The translations under genes were made by a program, and so were the position numbers. 64,000 bases of DNA from Elymus sibiricus (lineage: Eukaryota; Streptophyta; Magnoliopsida; Poales; Poaceae), in assembly GCA_039707655.1 (NCBI GenBank), contig CM077673.1, positions 270,018,288 through 270,082,287 on the forward strand, given 5' to 3'. Shown one piece after another: positions 44,033-56,265 of the stretch; the first letter of the stretch is position 1, and every line of letters starts with the position of its first letter. Under the pieces are notes generated by a model. The model worked only from the letters and a program-made list of their open reading frames with translations, searched no databases and was not told the DNA's origin.

Positions 44033-45799
44033 TCTTTGGCGCGCCAGGTAGGGGGGCATTATTTGCACGAAACTGAGATCATGGGCAGCGCATCGATTTT
44101 CGTCATCGTTTCCTCCACCGGGAGCGTCGAAGGAGAGGAGCAATGCTGCTCCCTAAGCCTCTTCCTCCCCGGATCCCATCGCATGTCGCCGCTGCAGCGA
44201 TGGCGGCGACAAGGATGAGGAGCGTCGGCGCCGCGGCTGATGCATCCGACGTAGGCAGCACAACCGCAATGTAGACCACGGTGGAGGAGGAGGCGAACCG
44301 AGCAGCGGCGCCGTCCCTATCGCAACCATCGAGCAAGCCCACCTAATCCCAGGAAGGTGCAATTCGGTTCGATAGGCAGGAAAAAAAGGTACACGGCCAT
44401 ACCCCTCTCTCATCTCTTTCCCCGCATGTGATCAGTTCTGCATAGCGGTGGTGCCGCCAGTGTCGATAAGCTCGCGTGAGGATTGGTCCTGCATTTATCT
44501 CGTCAAGGGTAAATCCCAAGCCGAATGCTAGAGCGAATCCATCGGTTGGCACCCCCGGCAAGCGAACCACAGCAAGGTCCCGTTTGCCAACGCCTCCATC
44601 GCATTGGTCGCTACGGGACCGTTGGACGCGAAGGAAAGGAGAGAGGGCTCAGCCATTCATGTTTACTCCCCCGTTTTTTCGTTAGTTGTGAATGTTTACA
44701 TTAACCCGATAGGCTCGCGCCGAGGATTGTACTCATAACTAATGGGCCTCCAAGTTTCTCCATTTGCCCCTCTTCGTTTTCCCTTCATCTCAGGGCAAAG
44801 GTGGGTACAAGCGCATGTATTCACCGGGAAACAAGAAGAGGAGGGATGGCCGTGAATGGAGGAAGGGACAACGAGCGCGAATAAATACGCGCCAGGACGG
44901 AAGGGGAGCCATGACGAAAGCTAAGTTGACATGATTATAAACTTTCATTAGAGCTCGCATTTGTATATCCCCCCTAGCAACCAAGGTTTCGTATGTCGAG
45001 TCTTGTGCGTGATGGAACCTTACCGTATTTGTTTGCTCCCTTGTTTTGTTTTGAGTCGGCTCAACAAAACATGCGGCATCATCGAACACCGTCGAGGAAA
45101 AACTCACCAGCAGCGTGTCCTTGCCACCAGAATACTAAGGACCCGTTCCTCAAATTAATCACGGCAGCACGTTGTTGGCGGGTAACCAGAGCACGCAAAG
45201 AAAACGACTATACGAATGCCAGTAGGAAAACGAGGGGGGTAGCATGCGTTTCAATAAAGACATCAGTTCAACAAACATTAAAGCAAAGATAGTGCATAAT
45301 ATAATACGGGATACATATTGCGTCTTAAGTACATGACAACACAACAGAAAGGGGGACTCAAGGCTAACCCCGGCGACTCCCCTGGGTCCTTGGGACTGAG
45401 AGGACCCTGTCAGCAAGGGGACCGGCCTTCTTCGCGGCAAAAAAGGTGTTGGCGCCCGGCGGTAGCTTCTTGAAACCATCGGAGAGGTCGAGGTCCGGGT
45501 GGAAGAAGGCGAGGTTGCTCAGGACCAGGAAGGAGAAACAGACGCGAATGAGCAGCACCCCTGCGCATTACCTTTTTATTGGAAAAATGCAATTTCTTTT
45601 ACTAGCGATTTTTTACTCTCCAACGGCTACCGCTCCACGACCCCATGACCTGCGATAATTACACGGAGTGGACGTGGGTTTGACAAGTCATCACGACCAA
45701 GGACGTGAGGGAAGCATTTCTTCAACGTGTGTCCGTGCACTGTTTGGGGCCTAACCCGACGATGCCAAGCGACATGTATGGCTCAGGCCCGGGAGCTTC
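44033..45799 (+). other. Element E interior, no coding function recognised
   Basis: Many short frames on both strands (all at most ~147 codons, some starting inside the LTR) and none with a retroelement motif. The primer site is at its left edge; no strong polypurine tract precedes the right LTR (CCCGGGAGCTTC). Confidence 0.6.
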
Positions 45800-46761
45800 T
45801 ATCGGGGTACACAAACAGGGGTGTTTATTTCCCCCTGACTTGTGCACGGACGATAAGCCTCCTACCCGATGGCCTTAGCTTGCCGGGGAAAGCTACTGCC
45901 CCGTCAAAACCAGTCCAAACCAGAGAAGCCGCTCTACGTGAGATCAAGGAGCGCATCAAGAAGACGGAACCAGCATTCAAGACCAAGACTCCAATGGAAG
46001 TAGCCTACGCTAGCCAAGCAACGTCGGCAAGGTCGATGCAACGGCCTAGAACCGGCCCGAACCGCGCCAGCCACGTCCCCGGTGCCTGCCGGGGACCGAG
46101 GTGCACACATCTTCAGGACGACCCAGCAAGCCATCCCCCGGCAGGCGCGAGCCGACCGTCCACCGCATCGCAACGCCAGTCATTTGTCGATGCGGTGTCG
46201 AGCCCTCAGGTGGCTAAGTGGCTCTCGCTAAGTACGTGGCGATTCGCTGGGAGACATATTATGCCCATTTGACACCCGTCCAGAGGCGTGTCAAGATATT
46301 GAGCAATAGTTAGCTAAAGCGGTGGTAAAAGCCTGCCGGGGATGCATCCCCGCATGCCACCTATGCTAGCATTTATGGCATTTTGTCCTAAGTGCGTGGG
46401 TTAGGTATGATAGCACGGTTAGCTATCTAATCACTAGATAATGTCTGTTTTGCCACTGTGGTTACCCTTGAGCTATAAAAGGAGGCCCAAGGCAACCTAG
46501 CTAAGGATTCGGACCTTTGGACACTTGTACTAGCTAAGGATTCGGGTTTGAGCACTGCATGAGCTTCGTGTTCCCTTGATTAACCACCAAAGCAGGAGTA
46601 GGGTTTTACGCTTCCCAGCGGCCTGAACCTGGATAAAACACCAGCGCCTCGTCGTCGTGCTGCCTCACCACCTCTGCTCTTTGTGCAACGTGACCTCATC
46701 CCTGCCGAACCACAAAGGGGCCCGTGGCCCCATAGGTGATCATGTGCATCGTGACCCGACA
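45800..46761 (+). repeat. Element E 3' LTR (962 bp)
   Basis: It begins TATCGGGGTACAC where the 5' copy begins TGTCGGGG, so the terminal TG has become TA. TATA box at 46472-46482. After GGACACTTGTACT a ~34-bp segment of the 5' copy is replaced by AGCTAAGGATTCGG, a second copy of sequence found 30 bp upstream. It ends with ACGGG target duplication. Confidence 0.88.
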
Positions 46762-46766
46762 ACGGG

Positions 46767-47132
46767 AGTATATATAATGATTTTTCTAGGTTAGAATACA
46801 TGCTTGGGAAGAAAATGGAATCCAGGAGGCACACGAGGGCCCCACAAGCCATCAGGGCGTGCCCTGTGGGTCCCCCTAACTCCTATTTATTTTGGAATTT
46901 TTCTAAAATACCAAAACCAGCAGAACATATTTTTCTGGAATTTTTGGAGTCGGTTTACTTACCGTATCACGTATCTACTCCTTTTTCATGTTTCTGGAGT
47001 GTTCCAGAAGATCTCTCATATGTGGTCCTCGGGTGTTATCACTTGAATAATATTAGTTTCAACATTAATGGGCGTACCTGAAATGTAATGCTTAATTCTT
47101 TGCCCATTTACCACTCTTGGATTTTTGCCTTC
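46767..47132 (-). pseudogene. D1 promoter-like module and integrase tail
   Basis: On the minus strand, 47132-47065 reads NFEGKNPRVVNGQRIKHYIS, matching the integrase-end coding sequence of D2. This is followed by the hairpin region (46830-46872, one arm shortened) and the TATA-like CATTATATATACT at about 46770-46785. Element E separates the TATA-like box from the ORF start. Confidence 0.65.
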
Positions 47133-47262
47133 GAAGTTATTGGGCTATCTTGCTGCACCTTTGTTACTATTGCTACTTGTCACTTGTTAAGAATTACCTT
47201 GCTACAAAATTATTTGTCACTGTTACTTGCAGCACTTGCAGAGAATACCTTACCAACAAGAA
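47133..47262 (+). repeat. D2 5' LTR fragment
   Basis: TGGGCTATCTTGCTGCACC onward matches 57577-57705 of the 3' LTR. Its left edge is the head-to-head junction with D1 and its right edge is a deletion joint to integrase. Confidence 0.75.
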
Positions 47263-48530
47263 AAAGGTTTTCCATGATTTGAGACATTACTTTTGGGATG
47301 ACCCACATCTTTATAAAGAAGGAGTAGATGGTGTTATTAGACGTTGTGTACCTGAGCATGAACAGGGACAGATCCTACAAAAGTGTCACTCCGAGGCCTA
47401 CTAGGGACACCATGCAGGTGACAGAACTGCACATAAGGTATTACAATCTGGTTTTTACTGGTCTGCTCTTTTCAAAGATGCTCTTAAGTATGTCCTTTCC
47501 TGTGATGAATGTCAAAGAATTGGTAACATAAGTAGACGTCAGGAAATGCCTATGAATTATTCAATTGCTATTGAACCATTTGATGTCTTGGGCTTTGATT
47601 ATATGGGACCTTTTCCTTCCTCTAGTGGATATACTCATATTATAGTTGTTCTTGATTACATTACTAAGTGGGTAGAAGCTATTCCAACTAGTAGTCCTAA
47701 TCATAACACTTCTATTAAAATGCTTAAAGATGTCATCTTCCCGAGGTTTGGAGTCCCTAGATATTTAATGACTCATGTTGGTTCACATTTATTCATGGTG
47801 CTTTCCGCAAACTCCTAGCTAAATATGATGTTAACCATAGAATTGCATCACCTTATCATCCTCAATCTAGTGGTTAAGTTGAGTTAAGCAATCGAGAAAT
47901 AAAACTAATTTTACAAAAGACTGTTAATAGATCAAGAAAGAATTGGTCTAAGAAACTTGACGGTGCTTTATGGGCCTATAGAACTCCTTATAAGAACCCT
48001 ATGGGAATGTCTCCATATAAAATGGTCTATGGAAAAGCATGTCATTTACCTCTTGAGTTAGAACACAAGGCTTATTGGGCAGTTAAAGAACTCAACCATG
48101 ATTTTAAACTTGCCGGTGAAAACAGGTTATTTGATATTAGTTCACTAGATGAATGGAGGACACAAGCTTATGAAAATGTGAAATTGTTTAAGAAAAAGTT
48201 AAAAGATGGCATGACACGAGAATCCAAAAGCGAGAATTCAATGTAGGAGACATAGTTCTTTTGTAAAATTCTCGTTTCAGATTTTTTGCAGGAAAGCTTC
48301 TCTCCAAATGGGAAGGACCTTATGTTTTCGAGGAGGTTTATCGCTCCGGTGCTATCAAGATTAACAACTTCGAAGGCAAAAATCCGAGAGTGGTGAATGG
48401 GCAAAGAATTAAACAATATATCTCAGGTACGTCTGTCAATGTTGAAACTAATATTATTCAAGTTATGACTCCAGAAGAACACATAAGAGAGACCTTCCAA
48501 ACAATCCAGAAAGATGAAAAAGGGTAGGTA
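47263..48530 (+). pseudogene. D2 integrase, disrupted
   Basis: Zinc-binding part: GHHAGD region and CDECQRIG (~47405-47525). Catalytic core: first Asp in LGFDYMGPF (~47590). The second position, where DDE integrases have Asp, is encoded by CAT (His) at 47774-47776. The third region (VELSNREIK) follows a TAA at 47875-47877. The C-terminal part reads SPYKMVYGKACHLPLELEHK, ISSLDEWRTQAYEN and, after a shift near 48240, NFEGKNPRVVNGQRIK. Another stop lies at 47402-47404. Integrase inserts retroelement DNA into the host genome; this copy cannot, having lost a catalytic residue and its frame. Confidence 0.8.
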
Positions 48531-48629
48531 TGTGATACGGTAAGTAAACCAACTCCAAAAATTCCAAAAAAATATGTTCTATCAGTTTTGGTATTTTAGA
48601 AAAATTAAAAAAATAAAAACTAGTCAGGG

Positions 48630-48854
48630 GGACCCACGAGAGAGCCACAAGGCAACAGGGCGCGCCCACCCCCTGGGCGCGCCCTGATAGCTTGTGGGGC
48701 CCTCGTGTGCTTACCGGACTCCTTTTTCTTCCTGAACACGTACTCTGACCTAGAAAAAATCATTATACATACTCCGGTATGTTTTAACCACCGCATCGAA
48801 AGTTTCTCCTCTGTTCTTGTTTCAGGCTGTTTTTCTGACAGATTTAAGAGCAAT
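48630..48854 (+). promoter_or_regulatory. Promoter-like module before the D-family ORF
   Basis: A hairpin with arms 48646-48668 and 48676-48698 (CCACAAGGCAACAGGGCGCG and its near complement) is followed 55 bp later by CATTATACATACT and, 100 bp later, by the ORF's ATG. LTRs of B, D and G have the same hairpin-then-TATA-like order. A splice-acceptor-like CTTGTTTCAG at about 48815-48825 offers an alternative: expression from a spliced subgenomic RNA, as known for envelope-type ORFs. Confidence 0.4.
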
Positions 48855-49346
48855 ATGTCGCAAGATTCAGAGGGAGAGAGCTATGTTTCAAATCTCATTG
48901 CCAATCCCCATGTCTATGGGGATGTGGATCCTTATGGGTGGTCAACAGAAGAAGAGGTAGAGGCTGACCTTAAAAGAATTGAACCTTCATGTGATGAAGA
49001 ATAAGAAGAATTACCACTGCCTCAACCTAAAGATATGCACGTGGAATTCAAGAAGTCAAGTTTACCAAACAAGGTTACACCTTCCAATACACATTTTACC
49101 CCTTACCGTCGTACGCAGGTAGACACCACTGCGGCCTCCTCCAGCAAAGCTCCTCCTTTGATGGAAGGAGCAAAATCGTCACCAACAAACTCCGCAAGGA
49201 AAATCTAGACCTTAAGCAAGAGTTGGCAAGCTTAATGAGGAGATCTATATCCTAAGGGGCATCATCGCTAAGAGGATTACATCTACATCATCACCATCAT
49301 CACCCAAGAGGGACGCTTCAGTACATGGGTGTGGGCATCACCCTTA
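48855..49346 (+). pseudogene. D-family acidic ORF, copy 2 (broken)
   Basis: It begins MSQDSEGESYVSNLIANPH from ATG 48855. A TAA at 49002-49004 follows the DEE stretch, and later single-base shifts (near 49170 and 49222) and loss of the final stop separate it from the intact copy at 58230. The purine-rich CCAAGCTTGGGGGAGGTGCC follows about 10 bp after the original end. Confidence 0.7.
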
Positions 49347-49685
49347 TCTTGTTCCAAGCTTGGGGGAGGTGCCCCGGTATCGTATCACCACCACTTTTGC
49401 CATTATCATCTATTTTAGCTCGATCCTTAGTTATGTCATGATTTAGAGAACTAAAATTTCAGATTTGCTTTGCTTAGTGTTTTTGCTTTGAGTTCCATCT
49501 ATCTTTGTAATCGAGTATGAGAGTTATAGAATAAAGATTAGTTTGAGTTTGTTTGCATTACCCCCTGATACGTCTCCAACGTATCTATAATTGTTGATTG
49601 TTCCACGCTGACATATTATCATTCTAGGATACTTTTTGAGTAACAATTTACCAATTTATATTATTTTAGAGCACTAACCCATTGA

Positions 49686-52600
49686 TGTAGCGACCCGACC
49701 TCAAACGGTCAAGCCTCTGTGTGTTCTGTGCCATCCCTGGGTCAGTATGCTGGCACACACAGTACATCAATGTATATATCAAAGTGCAATCACATGTAAA
49801 TAACGTAAAACTGATATATACCTTAAAATCTCAGCGGAAACAGTCAACGGGAGGTGAGTCCCAATAAACACCAACGGCAGGTTGAGTGTAGACCGTACCC
49901 TGAATCGTACTCTTACTCATCGTAGAAACTTATCTGCAACATAAGACGTTGCAGCCGTGTAGGTCAGTACATTGAATGTACCGGCAAGATCACAATAAGA
50001 GAAAATAGATGATAAGACTATTCTATATGCAATAAAGCTTTGTGGCTCTATGTCTGAGTTTTTGCATAAAAGCTGATTTTATTTTGTTTTCCTACAACAA
50101 AGGAATATCAGGAGTTTTCACTATGGAGATATCTATTATGACATGGTTCCGCCAACCGATGTATCAATGCCCACAAGTATCATAAGTTGCCCACAATTAA
50201 TTATCAGTGTGGTGTTGAGAGTTCAGAGATAGATGCAAGTCCAGAGGCTCAAATTGTCCATAACCGGGGACACGGCTAATCGATTAGGTTTAACTCTGCA
50301 GAGTGTTGTGTACTTTACCCACAAGATTCGTTCCCTCCTTGTAAGTCCTCGCACTGCCGGGTGTTTGAGAACAGGACGAACGAAACATGGTCTTTCAGAG
50401 TGTTTCCCTGACTACTGTCAGTGCCCATCCAATCCTATCGTCGACTACATCTCGTAGCACTGCCCAGCCAGAGTCACAACAAAGATCAACCAAGCCAGAG
50501 CCCATAATGACTTGTGGCTACACAGGTAAGCTTCCGGGCATGAAGTATTCATCCGTCTCTTTGAGTCTGGGTGAGGCTTTCCGCAAGATGTCATGGCGCT
50601 TCTCCATGCATCCCGGCCATCCACTGGTTACTCCAGGGTGCCCATCAAATCCATCCCTCACCCAGTAGTGTGTATTGAAAACTTGTTTCTCGAGTCTCGA
50701 AGTCTTGAGGTCTTGAAGATGCAGGACTTGAAGATGCCTTCATGAAGTTGTCGTCTTTGACATAGAGTCCTTCACCTCACACCACTCTCGAACACTCATA
50801 CCAACCCCGTCTACTTTAGCGTAGCATAGCAGTAAGACAAATAACGTCCCGGGGCTTCAGTAACAAGGAGTGGGTTCCTACCTCATGCATTCTACCCAAC
50901 TACAAGAATTCAATAATACTACTGGAGGGATTTGTTGAATGATGTCACTACATGCAATAAAACGTAGGTATGAAATAGATGGTCAAAGTGAACTTGCCTG
51001 GTAAGGTTGATGAAGATAAATATCGCTCTTAGGAAAATAACTTGATAGAACTATTCGTCACTCTCCGATGAAAATCTATATAGTCAAACATTTGCACTCA
51101 TAAGCAATCATACTAGCAATCAATACTATCAATCAAAAGGCAGCACAAAACTAATCACAAAAGAGTGTGATGAAGGAAATACTTAAGACAAAAGTTAAAA
51201 TCAACAAATCTTCATCAAGCAACTAAGAAAAGGTTTTTCCTACAATTAACCTATTATCAACAGCAACACGACAACAACAAAGTAAAATCTAGCAAAGGCA
51301 TTTAGCAAATATTTTTACTAGCAAAAAGAATTACTTTTGAAGTACAACTAAGAACTATGAAAACAACACACTAAACAATAGGAGTTTTCTAGCAAATAGA
51401 ACATAACAGCAAAGAAAACACTAAGATAATAAAAATAACAGAAAACAAAATATAAAACAACTAAGCTAACAGAAAGTAAAACCTATAAAACACTTTATAA
51501 AAATATTTTCAAATAGGAACTCCAACTAGCAATGGAAATCAATTGCAAGTTATAATTGAACTAGAATTGATTTCATGCAAACAAAAGTAATAAACAACAT
51601 AGAAATAAACTTGGTTGAAATACTACTGCTAACTAACAGAAAACAAGGTAAAACTTGTCAACTAATATAACATAAAATAAATTTAAAACTATAAAAACAA
51701 AAGAAATAGAAATAAACCTAAAAAGAACTAAAACAGAATCTGTTTTGCTTGAAACCCTAATTTAAAATATGCTAAAAATTCCCAAATTGTTCCTACTGAT
51801 AAACAAAGTCATTAGTGACCAGTAGCAAAAAGATTCACTCAAAAATATATTTTTAAACTCAAGTTATAAGCAAAACAAGTTTGAATACAAATCTGTTTGA
51901 AACTGAATTTAAAATATTCAAATATGGTCAAACTTTATATCTACAGAAACTAGATAAAATTTGTGACACAATACAAAAAGAATCAATCAAAAACAATTAA
52001 AAACCTAAAAGTTAAAGCAAAAACAAAATCAGGATCTAATCTGTTTAAAAACTAAAAACAGAAAAGAAAAATTCTAACATAGCGAACAGGGGTGACGTGG
52101 CAGTTCCTGAGTGGCTAAGACCTGTGCGCGCGGTGGCTAAACTAGCGAGCGGCCGCAATTTAAAAGAAAAACGATTCGGCTAAGTAAATAAAAGAAAAAC
52201 CGGGCGGTTTATTTAAATAACCGAAGGGGTATCCTACTTCTAATCTACGCCGTTGATACAGATCGGACGGAGGAGAGGGGTGGCAAGCTCACCGCGGCGG
52301 TCCGGCGAGGTGGAGACGGCGGCAGGAAGCTCGGGGTCGACGTGGACGGCGCTCCGGTGGTCCTCCGGAGACGGTGTGGGTTCCAGTCGATGCAGACGAC
52401 GGCGGCGATCACAAAGGAGGCCTCATCGAAGCTCGGGGATGACGGAGGTGTCGACGGCGATGCTCGGGGCGGAGGTGGGTCTCGGGTGTCGACGGGGAGC
52501 TCACTCCGGTGGCTCTGGAGCTCAGGCGAGTGCACGGGGAGGCGCGGACGGTGACGATGGTGGCGATGGTGGTCACGGCGACGGTTGGGGGCGACGGAGG

Positions 52601-53593
52601 TGAGCGGGGGGGCGACAATGGCGCGGTGGCGGCTTCGGACTCCGGCGAGAGATTGCGGCGAGAGGAGAGGGTCGGGCGAGCGGGATTCGAGCGGAACGGG
52701 GTGCTGGCAAGGTCCTCTATTTATAGGGGGGCTCGGGGTGCTCCAAATGGCAAGGGAGAGAGAGATCGAGGCGGATCCGCGGCGGTCCGGCGAGATGGAA
52801 AGAGGGGCGAGGTAAGGAAGGAGATGGCCGGCGGGGTTCGGGATCGGGCGGTGGGACCGTGGCGTCAGCGAGGGAAGAGGAGGGGCAAAGCGATCGGGTG
52901 GCCGATTCCGAAGGGATTCGGAATCTGGCTGAGGGGATTTGGGCCCGATACTATTCCAATTGGACCGGGGTTACGTTTCCGTTTTAAAGCCCTTTTTCCT
53001 TTTTATTAAAACAGGAAAGAAAAGATCGATTTGTAGAATCAAATAAAATCCACAAATAAGAGTTTTATATACCACAATTATCAGAAAAATAAATTCTAAA
53101 AGATGAACATTTTTCCATGGCAAAAATAAATACTTTAGAGAAAATTATTTTCAGAAAAATGCCTTAATTGTTTTTATTTCTTTTGCAAATAATTTTCAAA
53201 TAACCCCCTGGGTTTTATGGTTCAAAATTTCAAAAAAATACCCCTGGTTTTGGAGGGTCATGTTCCTCCTCTCAAATTTTTTGAAATTTGGGGCAAGTGA
53301 AACTGAATTCATTCAAATTTTGAAATATAAACAAATATGAAATGGATTCCAAATATTTTTCAGAAATTTTTCAAATCCACTTTTCGAATACTTTATTTGA
53401 AGAAGTCATGTCATCTTCTCTCCATGATTTGAATTGGATGAAATTGAAATCAAACACAAAGGGAAAGTCATTTTATTCCCTCTCATTCAAAAGTTTCAAA
53501 AAAGTTTTAAATTTCACTCAATTTCAAACAATCATTCAAACAATCAATCATTCAATTTATTTAATATAACATTCGAAATTTTGGGATGTTACA
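49686..53593 (-). mobile_element. Element F: long solo LTR, reverse
   Basis: From TGTAGCGACCCGACCTC to GGGATGTTACA, flanked by ATTGA at 49681-49685 and 53594-53598. Reverse-complemented it starts TGTAACATCCCAAAATTTC, a common start of long-LTR gypsy elements (Del/Tekay-like). There is no internal domain, so a ~3.9-kb solo LTR is the simplest reading. The GC-rich segment (52240-52990) has open frames on both strands, none with a recognised domain. The AT-rich stretch 50950-52060 and the region 53010-53590 hold no genes. Confidence 0.7.
52714..52729 (-). promoter_or_regulatory. Element F TATA box on the minus strand
   Basis: Minus-strand CCCCTATAAATAGAGG is a near-consensus plant TATA box about 870 bp inside the LTR start, with GC-rich sequence downstream on the minus strand. 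It supports the reverse orientation and marks the likely U3/R region. Confidence 0.6.
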
Positions 53594-54939
53594 ATTGACC
53601 AAGTGCCAGTTGTTGTTTTCTGCGTGTTTTTTACTTTTCAGGTTTACATTACCGAACGAAGTCCAATTGCGCCGAAAGTTTTTTATGATTTTTTCTAGAC
53701 CAAAAGAAGACCTGGAAGCTTCAGGAGAAGACCAGAGGCCGCACGAGGGAGGCACAAGCCACCAGGGCGCGCCCAGGGGGGTGGCCGCGCCCTGATGGCT
53801 TGTCCCTCCCTGGCAGGTCTCCTGACCCCGTTCTCTGGCATATAACTTCACATATATTCCAAAAACCCTAGAGGGCATCCCGAAACACTTTTACCGCCGC
53901 CGCAAGTCTCTGTTCCGCCGTGATCCCATCTGGAGCTCCGTTCTGGCACCCTACCGGAGGGGGATCGATCACGGAGGGCCTCTTCATCAACCTTGCTGCC
54001 CACATGATGATGTGTGAGTAGTTCACCACGGACCTACGGGTCCGTAGTTAGTACCTAGATGGCTATCTATCTCTGTTTTGATCTTCAATACAATGATCAT
54101 CACATCTTCGCTTTGATCTATCTGATGTATTTTTTTGTACGGTGTGTTTGTTGGGATCCGATGAATTGTGGGTTTATGTTTCAGATTATTCATGAAAAGT
54201 ATTTGAGTCACCTCTGAATATTAAGATTCTTATTGGCATGACCATTATAGCTTCGTAAATCTCTTCGATCTATTAAAATAGTTTGGCCAACTAGATTGAT
54301 ATTTCTTCAGTGAGAGGGGTGCGTTGTAGTGGGTTCAATCTGGCGGTGCTCTATATCCGAGTGACAGAAAGGGACAAGACACGTCTTTGTATTGTTGCCA
54401 CTAAGGATCAAACGATGAGGTTAGTTCATATTAATTGAATTCTCTTTGTCTACATCATGTCAATGTTCTCCAAGCATTACTCTGTTTTACTTAATACTCT
54501 AGATGCATGTAGGATAGCGGTTGATGGGTGGAGTAATAGTAATAGGTGCACACAGGAGTCGGCCTATTTGCTTATGGACGTGATGCCTATATATACATGA
54601 TCATTGCCGTGAATATCACATAACTATGCGTTTTTCTATCAATTGCCCAACAGTAATTTGTTATTATTTTATTTTCCAATTTGCAATTATCTACTATTAT
54701 CTACACACTTCACTTGCTTGCTAATAACGAGATCAAGGGGATTGACAACCCACTTGCCCGTGTTGGGTGCAAGTTGTTTGCTCTTTTGTGTGCAGCCGGT
54801 GAAGACGGTTGTGGATTGATATTCATATTGGTTCGATAAACCTTGGTTTCTTAACTGAGGGAAATACTTACCCGTATTGTGCTGCAATTACACGTTCCTC
54901 TTCATGGAAAACCCAACGCAGATCACAAGTATCACCCCC

Positions 54940-56265
54940 TCGCATCAATCATAGCAATGAAATAAAAGAAATAGAAAAATCATATGCTAATCCCATGGGA
55001 GTAATAATTTCACATAGAAGAAGTATGTTAGATAAACGTTGTTGGGAATAAATAAACATAGCATTAGTCATTTATACAATCTATGCAAGATTATCATAGA
55101 GGAGAGGAGAATCACATACAAATACACTATCTTAGACATCTTTTATGATTGTCAGCCCCCACCAAATATTATATTATGATCAAGGGTTGATGTTGGACAA
55201 GGAAGACAACGTAATGATTATGCATGTTTACATCAACATAGAAGTTATATTACCATTGATCCTTTAACATGTGGTGCTTGCTTTAGATCTTTTGCTAGCA
55301 AAAGAAAATTTTCCACACCAAGTAGAGATACTACTTGTGCGTCCATAACTCCTTAAACCCAGTTTCTCTCCATGAGAGTCCACCATATCTACCTATGGAT
55401 TGAATAAGATACTTCAAGTAAGTTGTCATCGGTTAACGAAGTAATAAAAAATGCTCTTAAATATGTATTATATTTTATTGTAAGGGACAAAAAACTTTGT
55501 ACGATCTTGTGATGGCAAAGAAATAAAAGCGACAGATTGCATAATAAAGTTTGCTATGATAAGGGGCAATATAAAGTGATGTTCCCTTCTAGTAAGAGTT
55601 TGCACATCCAACCTCAAAAAGTGCATGACAACCTCTGCTTCCCTCTACGAAGGGTATATCGTTTACTTTCATGTATTTACTCCTACACAAGAGTCAATAA
55701 TGTTTATTCCTTTTTTCCTACCTAATATTTCTATTGTTGGCAAGCATTATGTGTTCAGGATAGATCCAGATATATATACCCAGTTGGATGTAGGTGATCA
55801 TGATTCATTATTGCTGACATTATTATTGAGGTAAATGAGTTGGGTAGCAATTACTTTGAAGCCCCCATCTTCCTATGTGTCCGACGGAAACATTAGCTCC
55901 AAAAATATGCAATGAGTTTCAGCAATCATATAAGCCTAAATGATAGTTGAGTATGTGAACTTGCTTAAATAAAAGCTCTTACATAGAATCTCCTCTGGAA
56001 TATGATGAATTATGATTGTCTCAATTACTAAGAGCATAGTTTGTTGATTGTCAATAATGTTTATGCTTCATACTTCAATAATTGTGGAAAGATTGTTACT
56101 TGTTTATGAGAAGTTATAAGATGAAAAACTTTCTGCTATGTTTATATTCATGATGCTCTCATGTTCCTATTCTGTTTTTATCAACACCTCTCTCTCAAAT
56201 TATGTGGTCATTTTACCTAGTTCGGCTTTCGCTTGAGGACAAGCGAGGTCTAAGCTTGGGGGAGT
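54940..56265 (+). other. D2 3' non-coding region and polypurine tract
   Basis: AT-rich sequence with no recognised coding content, homologous to 60507-61662 and to the antisense of 40955-42240. It ends in TCTAAGCTTGGGGGAGT, the likely polypurine tract next to the 3' LTR. Confidence 0.65.

Larger units (their letters stand above)
43049..46761 (+). mobile_element. Element E: short non-autonomous LTR element
   Basis: The 5' LTR begins TGTCGGGGTACACAAAC at 43049 and the 3' LTR ends ACCCGACA at 46761. ACGGG flanks it on both sides (43044-43048 and 46762-46766). The internal region is only ~1.8 kb with no gag or pol signature. It lies inside D1, so it is younger than D1's insertion. Confidence 0.9.
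39438..47132 (-). mobile_element. Fragment D1: reverse Athila-like gypsy element
   Basis: In its own direction (from the right) it contains the integrase tail (47132-47060), the hairpin/TATA module, the short acidic ORF, a 1.5-kb non-coding 3' region, a GGGGAGT purine tract and a complete 3' LTR. Element E (43049-46761) is inserted between the TATA-like box and the ORF. Everything upstream of the integrase tail is missing: at 47132/47133 the sequence switches to the opposite strand of the same family. D1 lacks solo LTR G, which D2 and D3 carry. Confidence 0.75.
49566..54934 (+). mobile_element. Solo LTR G1, split by element F
   Basis: It starts TGATACGTCTCCAACG and ends CACAAGTATCA, flanked by CCCCC at 49561-49565 and 54935-54939. 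Without F it is about 1456 bp. There is no internal domain, primer site or second LTR, so it is a solo LTR left by LTR-LTR recombination. The hairpin lies at 53747-53810 with a TATA-like CATATAAC about 30 bp later. The same solo LTR occupies the same site in D3. Confidence 0.75.

Noticed and set aside
52245..53009. GC-rich frames on both strands suggesting a Gly/Arg-rich gene
   Set aside because: Several frames are open simultaneously on both strands, with no domain, and they lie inside LTR F; this is GC-rich promoter DNA.
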